DNA from: Cyanobacteria bacterium GSL.Bin1
Lineage (GTDB): Bacteria; Cyanobacteriota; Cyanobacteriia; Cyanobacteriales; Rubidibacteraceae
Assembly: GCA_009909085.1 (NCBI GenBank)
Contig: JAAANX010000033.1
Coordinates: 1-64,000, forward strand
Reading direction: 5' to 3'
Length of the DNA stretch: 64,000 nucleotides
The notes under the pieces were generated by a model. That model made no database searches. It was not told the DNA's origin and worked only from the letters and a program-made list of their open reading frames with translations. The position numbers and the translations under genes are program-made. Of the stretch, positions 7,554-15,896 are shown one piece after another; position 1 is the first letter of the stretch, and each line of letters starts with the position of its first letter.

Positions 7554-10500
7554 TTATCCCTCTTCATCAAGCACCGCTTTCCGATCTAATAACACCAAAT
7601 CTCGTAACTGTTCTGTATCCAATTGCGTGAGCCAATCTTCACCGGCATCAACCGTTTGCTCTGCTAATTGCTTTTTACTTTCAATCATTTCATGAATCCG
7701 TTCTTCTAGGGTGCCGGTACAAATAAATTTATGGACCTGGACATTTTGTTTTTGTCCAATCCGAAATGCCCGATCCGTTGCTTGGTTTTCGACTGCCGGA
7801 TTCCACCAACGATCAATGTGGAAAACATGATTAGCCCGAGTTAAATTTAAACCCGTTCCTCCTGCTTTAATGGAAAGAATAAAAAATGGCGGAGCATCGG
7901 GATCATTTTGAAAGCGGTCCACCATTTCTTGGCGTTGCTTTTTGCGAGTTGCACCGTATAAAAAAGGAATCGAGCAATTAAATTCTTTTTGAAGATAAGC
8001 TTGTAATAATTTTCCCCATTCAGCAAATTGGGTGAAAATTAAAGCGCGATCGCGCTCAGCCGTCAACTCTTCTAACATTTCAACTAAGCGCAATAATTTA
8101 CCAGAGCGTTGGGCAGAATCTAAGACTTTTTCTTTGTTTAATAATGCCGGATGATTACACAACTGTTTGAGCTTCATTAACAGTGTTAGGATTTTACCAT
8201 GACGTTGAATCCCTTCCGCCGCTTCAATATCAGACAGGGCTTTCTCGACAATTTCTTGATAGAGTTTCGCCTGTTCGCTGGATAAGCCACAATAGACATT
8301 CATTTCCTGTTTTTCCGGTAAATCTTGGATAATGTCTTGATCCGTTTTCAGCCGTCGTAAAATGAAGGGTTGAACCAGAGAACGCAGGGTTTGTAAGGAA
8401 TCGCGATCGCCGTATTTTTCAATGGGGGTGGCAAAACGGCGTTGGAAAAATTGCTGTGACCCTAAATAACCTGGATTCAAAAAGTCAAGAATTGACCACA
8501 ATTCAGAAAGGCGGTTTTCCAGGGGGGTTCCCGTGAGAGCAATCCGAAAATTGGCTTCTAATCCCCGCACGGCTTTCGACTGCTTGGCTTGCGGGTTTTT
8601 AATATTTTGCGCTTCATCTAAAATAATCCCGTCCCAAAGCACAGTTTTGAGTGTGGTTGCATCCCGCTGGGCTAGCACATAACTCGTAATCACTAAATCA
8701 TATTTTTGGGCTTGTTTGGCAAAGGGCTGCCCTTGCTTGCGCTTTTCACCGTAATGAACCAGCGTTGAACAATAATGACTGGCAAAGCGTTGCACTTCTC
8801 GTTCCCAATTGCCTAAAACAGAAGTGGGACACACTAAAAGGACAGGGGCAGACAGTTCTTCTTTTTCTTTAAGATGGAGGAGTAGCGCGATCGCCTGAAT
8901 CGTTTTCCCTAACCCCATATCATCAGCTAAACAAGCCCCTAAGCCCCACTTTTGCAAAAAGGCAAGCCAACCTGCCCCTCGGGCTTGATAGGGACGTAAT
9001 TCTCCGCGAAAGCCTGCCGGTGTTGCAATGGGAGTCAGCGCCTGATTGCCACTAAGATTGGTAATTAACTCCCGCAATGCCCCGCTGGCTTCAAAATCAA
9101 CAATGGGTAATTTGCCCATGGTCTGGGTTTCACCACTGGTGAGACGCACGGCATCTTCAACAGAGAAATTCATTTGTTCATCACTTACCTTAAGAAGATT
9201 TTGCGCTGCTTTCACATCACTGGGTTGTAAGGCTAACCATTTCCCATTCACTTCCACTAATGGCGATTGTTGGGCTAATAATTGTTGAAACGCTTCTGGG
9301 GAAAGGGTTTCTTCATCCACTGCTAATTCCCACTGATAGTCAAGTAAACTCTGTAAGCCTAACTTTTGTCCCTTTTTCGGGGCTTTTGCTTTCACCTTTA
9401 CCCCCAAACGTCGTTCCCCGCTACCGGGGGCTAAACCGGGAGGAAGCATAATACCAAAACCATTTTCTGATAAACGCCAGGCACTGGCGCGAATAAACTC
9501 ATAAGCCGCGATCGGATCGAGAGAACAACCTGTGGGCGTGGGCTGTTGTAAACTATCGCGAATCGTCGGATACAGGCGTAAGGCTAAACCTAACCCTTGT
9601 AGTAAGCTTTCTTGAGGCTGTTTAACCTTTCTTTCCTCATAAACCAGTTCAGTGGTTGCAGCCTGCCAAATCGTAGTTGCCGGTAAAAAACAATTTTCAT
9701 CGTCACGGGCTTGTAAACCATATTCTAAATACCAATTTTCCGTTGCCTTTTCTGGAGGAAGCAGTTGGAAACAAGGGCGAAACGGGTTTTGTCCTAGAGA
9801 TTTTAAGACCTGATCTCCCAAATAATCCTTGACAGGCGCAATCCAGAGCTGCAACGCTTTATCGAGACGGTGTAAATTCATCTCATCTACCGAAAAAGTC
9901 GGTTCGGAACTCGCCAGCGCGGTAAACCATTGTTTGAGGAGAGGGGTGGTGACAGGGGGAAAGGTTTGTACCGAACACCGTCGAATTTCAGTATCAATGA
10001 CGGTACTGATAAAACTGATAATAAGCGCTTGGGGAGATACCTCTAAATCATGGGCGCGGCAACTCGTGGGCATTTGTTCGGCAAAAGTTTGTAAACGGGC
10101 TTGGTCACTCGGGGCATCAAACAGAGGTTGCCAAACCGTTTTTCCTTTCCCTGCGCTTGGCACTTGCAGTTCCGGTAAAAACTTAGATCGCGCCAGTAAT
10201 TGACAACTCCAGCGGTAAAGATGCGACCAAAATTGTAAACTTCCCGTTTCGGTGGTTGTTGATAAGAACGGGAGAAGACTCGCTAGAGGGAGGTGATAGC
10301 CTGACACTCGCCAAGGTTCTAGAGAAAGATTGTCCGGCGCTGGTGGTGTTTGCTGGGAGAGAAGGGGAAGGAATTGTTGCTTACTACTGTCTTGAGTGGG
10401 AAGGGATAGTAATAATGAGCGGTAATCGGTTAATTCTTCGGCGGAAATTTGTTGCTGCGTCAACGCACGTTTCAGTTCAGCTTCATCCAGGGCAAAAGGG

Positions 10501-10616
10501 TGGTCACTGGGCAGATTTTCTGCCTTGATGCCTGTACAACTGCGCCAGGTTTCTCCCCAAATAAAAAATGTTTGTTCTTGCGGATGAGACAACCAAATTC
10601 CGTGTAATTTCGTCAT
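7554..10616 (-). CDS. SNF2 family DEAD/DEAH-box helicase-like ATPase
   Basis: A large Swi2/Snf2-type ATPase, 1020 aa from the ATG giving MTKLHGIWL, the start typical of cyanobacterial homologues; an in-frame ATG 27 codons upstream (10697) is possible. The N-terminal half (to about 480) is the SNF2-associated region. The motor follows: ADDMGLGKTIQAIALL (Walker A), LDEAQNIKNP (DExx motif), ALTGTPLENRLSELWSIL, then the C-terminal helicase lobe with LIFTQFAEWG and RAFRIGQKQNVQVHKF (motif VI). The family remodels or translocates on DNA; in cyanobacteria its partners are unknown. Confidence 0.9.
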   Translation of the reverse strand: MTKLHGIWLSHPQEQTFFIWGETWRSCTGIKAENLPSDHPFALDEAELKRALTQQQISAEELTDYRSLLLSLPTQDSSKQQFLPLLSQQTPPAPDNLSLEPWRVSGYHLPLASLLPFLSTTTETGSLQFWSHLYRWSCQLLARSKFLPELQVPSAGKGKTVWQPLFDAPSDQARLQTFAEQMPTSCRAHDLEVSPQALIISFISTVIDTEIRRCSVQTFPPVTTPLLKQWFTALASSEPTFSVDEMNLHRLDKALQLWIAPVKDYLGDQVLKSLGQNPFRPCFQLLPPEKATENWYLEYGLQARDDENCFLPATTIWQAATTELVYEERKVKQPQESLLQGLGLALRLYPTIRDSLQQPTPTGCSLDPIAAYEFIRASAWRLSENGFGIMLPPGLAPGSGERRLGVKVKAKAPKKGQKLGLQSLLDYQWELAVDEETLSPEAFQQLLAQQSPLVEVNGKWLALQPSDVKAAQNLLKVSDEQMNFSVEDAVRLTSGETQTMGKLPIVDFEASGALRELITNLSGNQALTPIATPAGFRGELRPYQARGAGWLAFLQKWGLGACLADDMGLGKTIQAIALLLHLKEKEELSAPVLLVCPTSVLGNWEREVQRFASHYCSTLVHYGEKRKQGQPFAKQAQKYDLVITSYVLAQRDATTLKTVLWDGIILDEAQNIKNPQAKQSKAVRGLEANFRIALTGTPLENRLSELWSILDFLNPGYLGSQQFFQRRFATPIEKYGDRDSLQTLRSLVQPFILRRLKTDQDIIQDLPEKQEMNVYCGLSSEQAKLYQEIVEKALSDIEAAEGIQRHGKILTLLMKLKQLCNHPALLNKEKVLDSAQRSGKLLRLVEMLEELTAERDRALIFTQFAEWGKLLQAYLQKEFNCSIPFLYGATRKKQRQEMVDRFQNDPDAPPFFILSIKAGGTGLNLTRANHVFHIDRWWNPAVENQATDRAFRIGQKQNVQVHKFICTGTLEERIHEMIESKKQLAEQTVDAGEDWLTQLDTEQLRDLVLLDRKAVLDEEG

Positions 10617-10770
10617 TATTGATACTTTTTTGCTTCCTGGGTCTAACAACGCTAAAGATGCCAAGGGAAGCGCCGCTTGCTGGTTCTCCCAAGACATCTT
10701 TTGAACTGATACTTTCTACCTTACCGTGAAATGAGAGAGGGAGTGGTGGAGATCAGGTAAGGCGGTGAAA

Positions 10771-10817
10771 GACCAATGACCAATGACTAATAACTAATGA
10801 CGAATAACCAATAACAA
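10771..10817. repeat. Degenerate heptamer array upstream of pnp
   Basis: Units of AATGACC/AATGACT drifting into AATAACT and AATAACC, in the same orientation as the array at 5450. It lies about 70 bp upstream of the pnp start, so the pnp promoter may sit inside or after it. No protein reading is implied. Confidence 0.85.
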
Positions 10818-10885
10818 ATTCTTTAGTGCTAGCATTGCCACAGAGAAAGAGCATAGCTATAGTCACATAAGGAAAAGAGACGATA

Positions 10886-13042
10886 ATGATGGAATTTGAA
10901 CAGTCAATATCCTTTGATGGTCGGGATATTCGGCTTCAAGTCGGACGGTTTGCACCACAAGCCGGTGGTTCTGTCCTCATTGAATGTGGAGATACATCAG
11001 TCCTGGTCACAGCGACTCGCAGCGGAGGACGAGAAGGAATTGATTTCTTACCGTTAATTGTCGATTACGAAGAAAGACTTTACGCCGCCGGTCGCATTCC
11101 CGGTGGTTTTTTACGACGAGAGGGTCGTCCCCCAGAAAAAGTGACGTTAACCAGTCGTTTGATTGACCGCCCGTTACGTCCCTTATTTCCGCAGTGGATT
11201 CGGGATGATATTCAAGTGGTGGCAACAACGTTATCCATGGATGAATTAGTGCCGCCAGATGTGTTAGCGGTCACCGGAGCTTCCCTTGCCGTCATTTGTG
11301 CGCAAATTCCCTTTTATGGTCCCATGGCAGCGGTACGCGTCGGTTTAGTGGGAGATGACTTTATCATTAATCCCACCTATGACGAAATTAATAACGGTGA
11401 TTTAGATTTAGTCGTCGCCGGAACCCCTGATGGCGTGGTCATGGTAGAAGCAGGGGCGAATCAACTCCCGGAACAGGATGTCATTGAAGCCATTGAGTTT
11501 GGTTATGAAGCGGTTCGGGATTTAATTGAAGCGCAAAAGCAGTTAATGAAAGACCAAGGCATTACCTTAGCGACGGAAGAACCGCCGCAAGTGGATCCGA
11601 AATTGGAAGATTTTATTAAAGCCAAGGCCACGGAACCGATTAAAAAAGTGCTGCAACAGTTTGATCTCGATAAAAATGGACGAGATGAATTGTTGGATCA
11701 AATTAAGGAAAACGAAATTGAAAACGCGATCGCGCAACTGCCTGAAGATGATCCGCTGCAAGTTTTAGTCACTGAAGATCCCAAAGCCATTGGCAAGGTC
11801 TTTAAAGAGGTCACCCGTAGCCTAATGCGGGGTCAAATTGTTGAAGAAGGGGTGCGCGTCGATGGACGGAAACTCGATGAAGTCCGTCCGGTGAGTTGTG
11901 ATGTGAGTGTGCTTCCGAAACGGGTTCATGGTAGTGGCTTATTCCGGCGGGGGTTGACGCAAGTCCTCTCTCTCGCCACCTTAGGTACTCCCGGGGATGC
12001 CCAAGATTTAGCGGATGAACTGCATCCCAACGAAGAAAAACGCTATCTCCACCACTATAATTTTCCCCCTTATTCGGTGGGAGAAACCAAACCCTTACGT
12101 TCCCCTGGGCGACGGGAAATTGGGCATGGGGCATTAGCTGAACGGGCCATTATACCAGTGCTTCCTTCTAAAGAGGATTTCCCTTATGTTTTACGGGTCG
12201 TCTCTGAGGTTTTATCCTCCAATGGTTCCACCTCGATGGGGTCAGTATGTGGTTCCACCCTCGCCTTGATGGATGCGGGCGTTCCCATCAGTAAACCGGT
12301 GAGTGGGGCGGCTATGGGCTTGATTAAAGAAGCAGATGAAGTGCGCGTCTTAACCGACATCCAAGGGATTGAAGATTTCCTTGGCGATATGGACTTCAAG
12401 GTCGCCGGAACCGATAGTGGAATCACGGCGCTACAAATGGATATGAAAATTACTGGCTTAAGTTTGGATGTGGTGCGCCAGGCGATCGAGCAAGCCCTTC
12501 CCGCACGGTTACATATCCTAGAGAAAATGCTAGCGACCCTTGATAAACCGAAACCGGAACTCTCTCCCTTTGCCCCCCATCTCATCAACTATAAAATTGA
12601 TCCTGACTTAATTGGATTAGTGATTGGACCCGGTGGGAAAACCATTAAGAATATTACCGAACAAACCGGGGCAAAAGTTGATATTGAAGATAGTGGTGCA
12701 ATGACGATTTCCGCATCCGACCGCGAAAGCGCGATCGCGGCGCTGAATCAAATCAAAGGACTGACTCGTAAAATTAGTGAAGGGGATGTTTGTCTCGGTC
12801 GCGTCACCCGCATTATTCCCATTGGTGCCTTTGTGGAACTCATGCCCGGCAAAGAAGGGATGATTCATATTTCTCAGCTTGCTGAGTATCGCGTGGGTAA
12901 AGTCGAAGATGAAGTCGCTGTCGGCGATGAAGTCGTGGTGAAAGTGCGAGAAATTGATAACAAAGGACGTTTGAATTTAACCCGCCTCAATATCCATCCT
13001 GATGAAGCGGCTGCTGCGCGGGCTGCGGTGGAAGCTGAATAA
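10886..13042 (+). CDS. pnp: Polynucleotide phosphorylase
   Basis: Phosphorolytic 3'-5' exoribonuclease and RNA-tailing enzyme, 718 aa. Order of domains: RNase PH-like 1 (about 10-140, [15 protein letters not shown]), all-alpha linker, RNase PH-like 2 (about 320-545, catalytic core with [27 protein letters not shown] and [12 protein letters not shown]), KH domain (about 560-620, [14 protein letters not shown]), and S1 domain (about 630-700, [19 protein letters not shown]). Two in-frame ATGs (10886 and 10889) are equally good starts. A preceding AAGGAAAAGAG serves as the ribosome site. A hairpin follows the gene. Confidence 0.97.
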   Translation: MMEFEQSISFDGRDIRLQVGRFAPQAGGSVLIECGDTSVLVTATRSGGREGIDFLPLIVDYEERLYAAGRIPGGFLRREGRPPEKVTLTSRLIDRPLRPLFPQWIRDDIQVVATTLSMDELVPPDVLAVTGASLAVICAQIPFYGPMAAVRVGLVGDDFIINPTYDEINNGDLDLVVAGTPDGVVMVEAGANQLPEQDVIEAIEFGYEAVRDLIEAQKQLMKDQGITLATEEPPQVDPKLEDFIKAKATEPIKKVLQQFDLDKNGRDELLDQIKENEIENAIAQLPEDDPLQVLVTEDPKAIGKVFKEVTRSLMRGQIVEEGVRVDGRKLDEVRPVSCDVSVLPKRVHGSGLFRRGLTQVLSLATLGTPGDAQDLADELHPNEEKRYLHHYNFPPYSVGETKPLRSPGRREIGHGALAERAIIPVLPSKEDFPYVLRVVSEVLSSNGSTSMGSVCGSTLALMDAGVPISKPVSGAAMGLIKEADEVRVLTDIQGIEDFLGDMDFKVAGTDSGITALQMDMKITGLSLDVVRQAIEQALPARLHILEKMLATLDKPKPELSPFAPHLINYKIDPDLIGLVIGPGGKTIKNITEQTGAKVDIEDSGAMTISASDRESAIAALNQIKGLTRKISEGDVCLGRVTRIIPIGAFVELMPGKEGMIHISQLAEYRVGKVEDEVAVGDEVVVKVREIDNKGRLNLTRLNIHPDEAAAARAAVEAE

Positions 13043-13056
13043 CCCATCAAGATTCC

Positions 13057-13085
13057 CTCCCACTAAGCTGAAACCATAGTGGGAG
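13057..13085 (+). terminator. Hairpin after pnp, probable terminator or RNA-stabilising stem
   Basis: CTCCCACTA (13057-13065) pairs with TAGTGGGAG (13077-13085), a 9-bp perfect stem 15 bp after the pnp stop. The U tract after it is weak (TTGCAC), so it may be a 3' protective stem more than an efficient intrinsic terminator. Confidence 0.5.
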
Positions 13086-13186
13086 TTGCACTAGCAGCCG
13101 CCTTCCTTTTCCAGTTTCCCGAACACTCTGAGGGGTTAAAAACGCTACACTACAAATAAAGACGTTAAGAATTATTAATTAAAATC

Positions 13187-13582
13187 ATGGTTGAGAAAGT
13201 CAAAAAATCTGAGCAAGAGTGGAAGCAACAGTTAACCCAAGAACAGTTTCGGGTAACCCGCCAAAAAGGAACTGAACGCGCCTTTACTGGCGAATATCAC
13301 GATAAGAAAGAACCCGGGACTTATAAATGTGTCTGCTGTGGTCAACCCCTATTTAGTTCTGAAACCAAGTACGATTCAGGGACTGGCTGGCCCAGTTTTT
13401 ATGCTCCCATTAAGGATGACAACGTCAGTTATGAAACAGATCGGAGCTTGTTTATGACACGCACGGAAGTCTTATGTTCCGCCTGTGATGCCCATCTCGG
13501 TCATGTGTTTGAGGATGGGCCTAAACCCACGGGAAAACGCTATTGCATGAACTCTGCTGCTTTAAATTTTGAGCGTGAATAG
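13187..13582 (+). CDS. msrB: Peptide-methionine (R)-S-oxide reductase
   Basis: Repairs methionine-R-sulfoxide in proteins, using thioredoxin. At 131 aa it is a normal MsrB length. Zinc cysteines are present in CVCCGQPLF and [10 protein letters not shown]. The core GTGWPSF is followed by [21 protein letters not shown], where the Cys of RYCMNS is the catalytic residue. It is monocistronic, between pnp and a stretch of duplicated debris. Confidence 0.96.
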   Translation: MVEKVKKSEQEWKQQLTQEQFRVTRQKGTERAFTGEYHDKKEPGTYKCVCCGQPLFSSETKYDSGTGWPSFYAPIKDDNVSYETDRSLFMTRTEVLCSACDAHLGHVFEDGPKPTGKRYCMNSAALNFERE

Positions 13583-13659
13583 TGCGCCGAAAACGACCTT
13601 GTTTCAGTGAGTTGATCGCGCCATAATACTCACCAGAAAGAGGAAAAGCGCGATCACCT

Positions 13660-13704
13660 TTCTTTTTAAACCGTTCTTTTGCCTCTGCCAAGGCAGATTC
13701 CATA
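13660..13704 (-). pseudogene. Duplicated fragment of the GTPase gene 3' end
   Basis: Bases 13660-13703 match 14461-14504, the 3' end of the GTPase gene, at 40 of 44 positions. On the minus strand both read MESAxAEAKERFKK. A short in-frame continuation (KGDRAFPLSGEYYGAI) extends to about 13583 but has no recognisable homology. It is best read as debris of a second copy or an older end of the GTPase gene, separated from the present one by the Uma2 gene. Confidence 0.7.
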
Positions 13705-13851
13705 TTGTTTAATCATACCTGGCTTTTGCTTCGGCATTTGGGCGTAATTCCCCTAAACGATCACAGAGGGGGATTCTCTTAGAGCGTGAAATCAGTCTTT
13801 GCCTAAATAGTCAGTTACAAAGTCTTTAGCGATTTCATAAGATGACAAAGG

Positions 13852-14460
13852 ATGCTAACTCAAACGCAACCCATTAGTTTTGAAGAATTTTGCGATTGGT
13901 ATCCGGATGATGGCAAGCGCTACGAGTTAATTGAAGGAGAAATTATTGAAATTTTGCCCACTGGGACTCATGAAGATATTAGTGGTTTTCTCGTAGCAGA
14001 ATTAAACTTAGAAATTCGTCGCCATCAACTCCCTTATTCGATTCCGAGAACTTGTCTGGTTAAACCTTCACAACCCCGATCTGGCTATCAACCTGATGTG
14101 ACTGTCATTAACCGTAATTTGCTCAAAAATGAACCCCAGTGGTCACAAGCCTCAGTGCTAAAAAACGGTGAAACGATTCCGTTAGTGATTGAAGTGGTGA
14201 GTACCAATTGGCGAGATGATTATGGACATAAATTTATAGAATATGAAGCGATGGGCATTTCTGAATATTGGATTGTTGATTATCGTGGCTTGGGAGGAGT
14301 GCGATATATCGGTCAACCTAAACAACCGACAATTACGGTTTGTCAGTTAGTTGACGGTGAATATCAAATGCAATGTTTGCGAGGGAATCAAGTTTTAGAA
14401 TCGAGGATTTTTCCTGAATTACACTTATCGACCACTACCATTTTTGAAGCAGGCAGTTAA
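13852..14460 (+). CDS. Uma2 family endonuclease-like protein (DUF820)
   Basis: A 202-aa member of the Uma2 family (PD-(D/E)XK fold), hugely expanded in cyanobacteria and of unknown cellular role. Typical features are ISFEEFCDWYPDDGKRYELIEGEIIEILPTG split over residues 8-40, the metal-site segment GYQPDVTVI (near 80), and IPLVIEVVSTNWRDDYGHKF (near 108), with Glu as a ligand. ISEYWIVDYRGLG follows. The start ATG at 13852 has AAAGG just upstream. The gene is convergent with the GTPase gene, the two stops sharing the palindrome TTAA (14457-14460), and it is bracketed by two copies of the GTPase 3' end. Confidence 0.9.
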   Translation: MLTQTQPISFEEFCDWYPDDGKRYELIEGEIIEILPTGTHEDISGFLVAELNLEIRRHQLPYSIPRTCLVKPSQPRSGYQPDVTVINRNLLKNEPQWSQASVLKNGETIPLVIEVVSTNWRDDYGHKFIEYEAMGISEYWIVDYRGLGGVRYIGQPKQPTITVCQLVDGEYQMQCLRGNQVLESRIFPELHLSTTTIFEAGS

Positions 14461-15737
14461 TTCTTTTTAAACCGTTCTTTTGCTTCTGCAAACGCCGATT
14501 CCATTGTCTTTTGAATCTTTTTGGGATCGGGTTTCTTGCCTCCCATTAAATCCCCAAAATAAACACACGCCCCTTCCCCTAACGCCCAAGTGTAAGCTGC
14601 TGCCCAAGATGCCGCGATCGCGCTGCCGAAACCCGGGATAAATTTAATCAATTCGCGTCCCACCAGTTGGGCAAAAAATCCCCCGGCAATCGCACTCACC
14701 ACTCCTCCCGCTTGCGAAAAAGATAGCGGCTGTCCATATAGTTTTCCCAATAACCCCACTAAAGAGACTTGTAAGGTGGTTAAAACGGGCATTGTGGCAA
14801 AGGGTAACGGTACAGCAGCCACCGTCCCCGCAATAATGGAAAACGCTAGAATATAGCGCCGTCCAACATCTCGATAGAGGTTGCCTAATTTCTTGCCGAC
14901 AGAGGTGTCTAATAGCTCATACATTGCCTTGGCTTCTGCTTCTGGGAGTAACTCCCCTAACTGATCGCGGAGGGCTTCTAAGCCATAAAAAACGGGGGGA
15001 TAGCCATCTTCTTCTAAAGTGAAGTCAATTAAAACCGCGCGATCATATAGCCCAGCAAAGGTTTCTTCAATTTTCTGAAAAGGACGTTGCACACTTTCCC
15101 ACTCTGGCGGATAGTCGGGATGAGTCTCTACAGAGGAAGGATACACTTCGTGGGCACAAGTGACCGCTAGTAAACAGGGAACATCTGGATTTTTTCGCCG
15201 TAAGTCAGCGGCGGTTTCTCGGAGGGTATCAGTAGCAAAATCATTAATTTTTACGGTTAAAATAACAATCCGAGCCCGATGGTCTGAACTATCCTCTAAA
15301 TTAGTTTGTAAGTCCTGAATAATAAGGGGGGTATTTTCTTCAATATCGCCTAAGCCTACGGTATCTGTAAAAATCACTAACGGCAGTTCGGGCGACGGAT
15401 AGGGATACTGTTCGGTATGTTGCGTATGGGGGCGAAACCCTTGCCCGACAATTGCGGCGGAAACCCCAGTTAAGCCTCGCACAATGGAACTTTTTCCCGC
15501 TTGGGGTTTACCCACTAAAATAATTTCCGTGGTGGGCAGTTCCGCGCGAACTCGTTCTAAAATTTCTCCCACTTCCGCTTCGGAAACGGTAAACCATTGG
15601 GCGAGTTTTGCCGTTGCTTTTTGGAAGGGGAGAGACGCTTGCACACGATTTGTGGTATTCTGCCAGACTGACGCGATCGCGCGCCGCCAAGATTGATTCT
15701 CGGCATTAGAAGATGAATTTTTCTGTTGACGATTCAT
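14457..15737 (-). CDS. Dynamin-like/Era-type GTPase with DUF697-like membrane domain
   Basis: P-loop GTPase of 426 aa. The G1 motif GKPQAGKSS is near 76 and G3 is DTVGLGD near 126; the G4-like position is less clear (LLAVTCAHE). The C-terminal third (about 300-395) is hydrophobic and alanine/glycine-rich (AFSIIAGTVAAVPLPFA, GGVVSAIAGGFFAQLVG), like the DUF697 domain that follows such GTPases in cyanobacteria, and probably inserts in or docks to a membrane. A basic tail ends at ERFKKN. The function is unknown. The 3' end is duplicated at 13660. Confidence 0.8.
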   Translation of the reverse strand: MNRQQKNSSSNAENQSWRRAIASVWQNTTNRVQASLPFQKATAKLAQWFTVSEAEVGEILERVRAELPTTEIILVGKPQAGKSSIVRGLTGVSAAIVGQGFRPHTQHTEQYPYPSPELPLVIFTDTVGLGDIEENTPLIIQDLQTNLEDSSDHRARIVILTVKINDFATDTLRETAADLRRKNPDVPCLLAVTCAHEVYPSSVETHPDYPPEWESVQRPFQKIEETFAGLYDRAVLIDFTLEEDGYPPVFYGLEALRDQLGELLPEAEAKAMYELLDTSVGKKLGNLYRDVGRRYILAFSIIAGTVAAVPLPFATMPVLTTLQVSLVGLLGKLYGQPLSFSQAGGVVSAIAGGFFAQLVGRELIKFIPGFGSAIAASWAAAYTWALGEGACVYFGDLMGGKKPDPKKIQKTMESAFAEAKERFKKN

Positions 15738-15896
15738 CGGGATGAGAAGACGGCTAAAAGCAATTTGAACGTTCTTGATCCGGTAAGGTTTCGGTAACTG
15801 TCAGTTCAGGGAAAGCGGGATGTTAAACTTCCCTTGATCGGTTGTTTCCCCTTTTCCCCAATTGATCCTTTTTCCTAAAATGATTGCGTAAAACTT

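Noticed and set aside
9829-10203. 124-codon plus-strand frame inside the SNF2 gene
   Set aside because: It is the antisense frame of a well-conserved gene and has no ribosome site.
13521-13703. 60-codon frame after msrB
   Set aside because: Only its start matches the GTPase tail; it overlaps msrB and has no family pattern. It is a duplicated fragment, not a gene.
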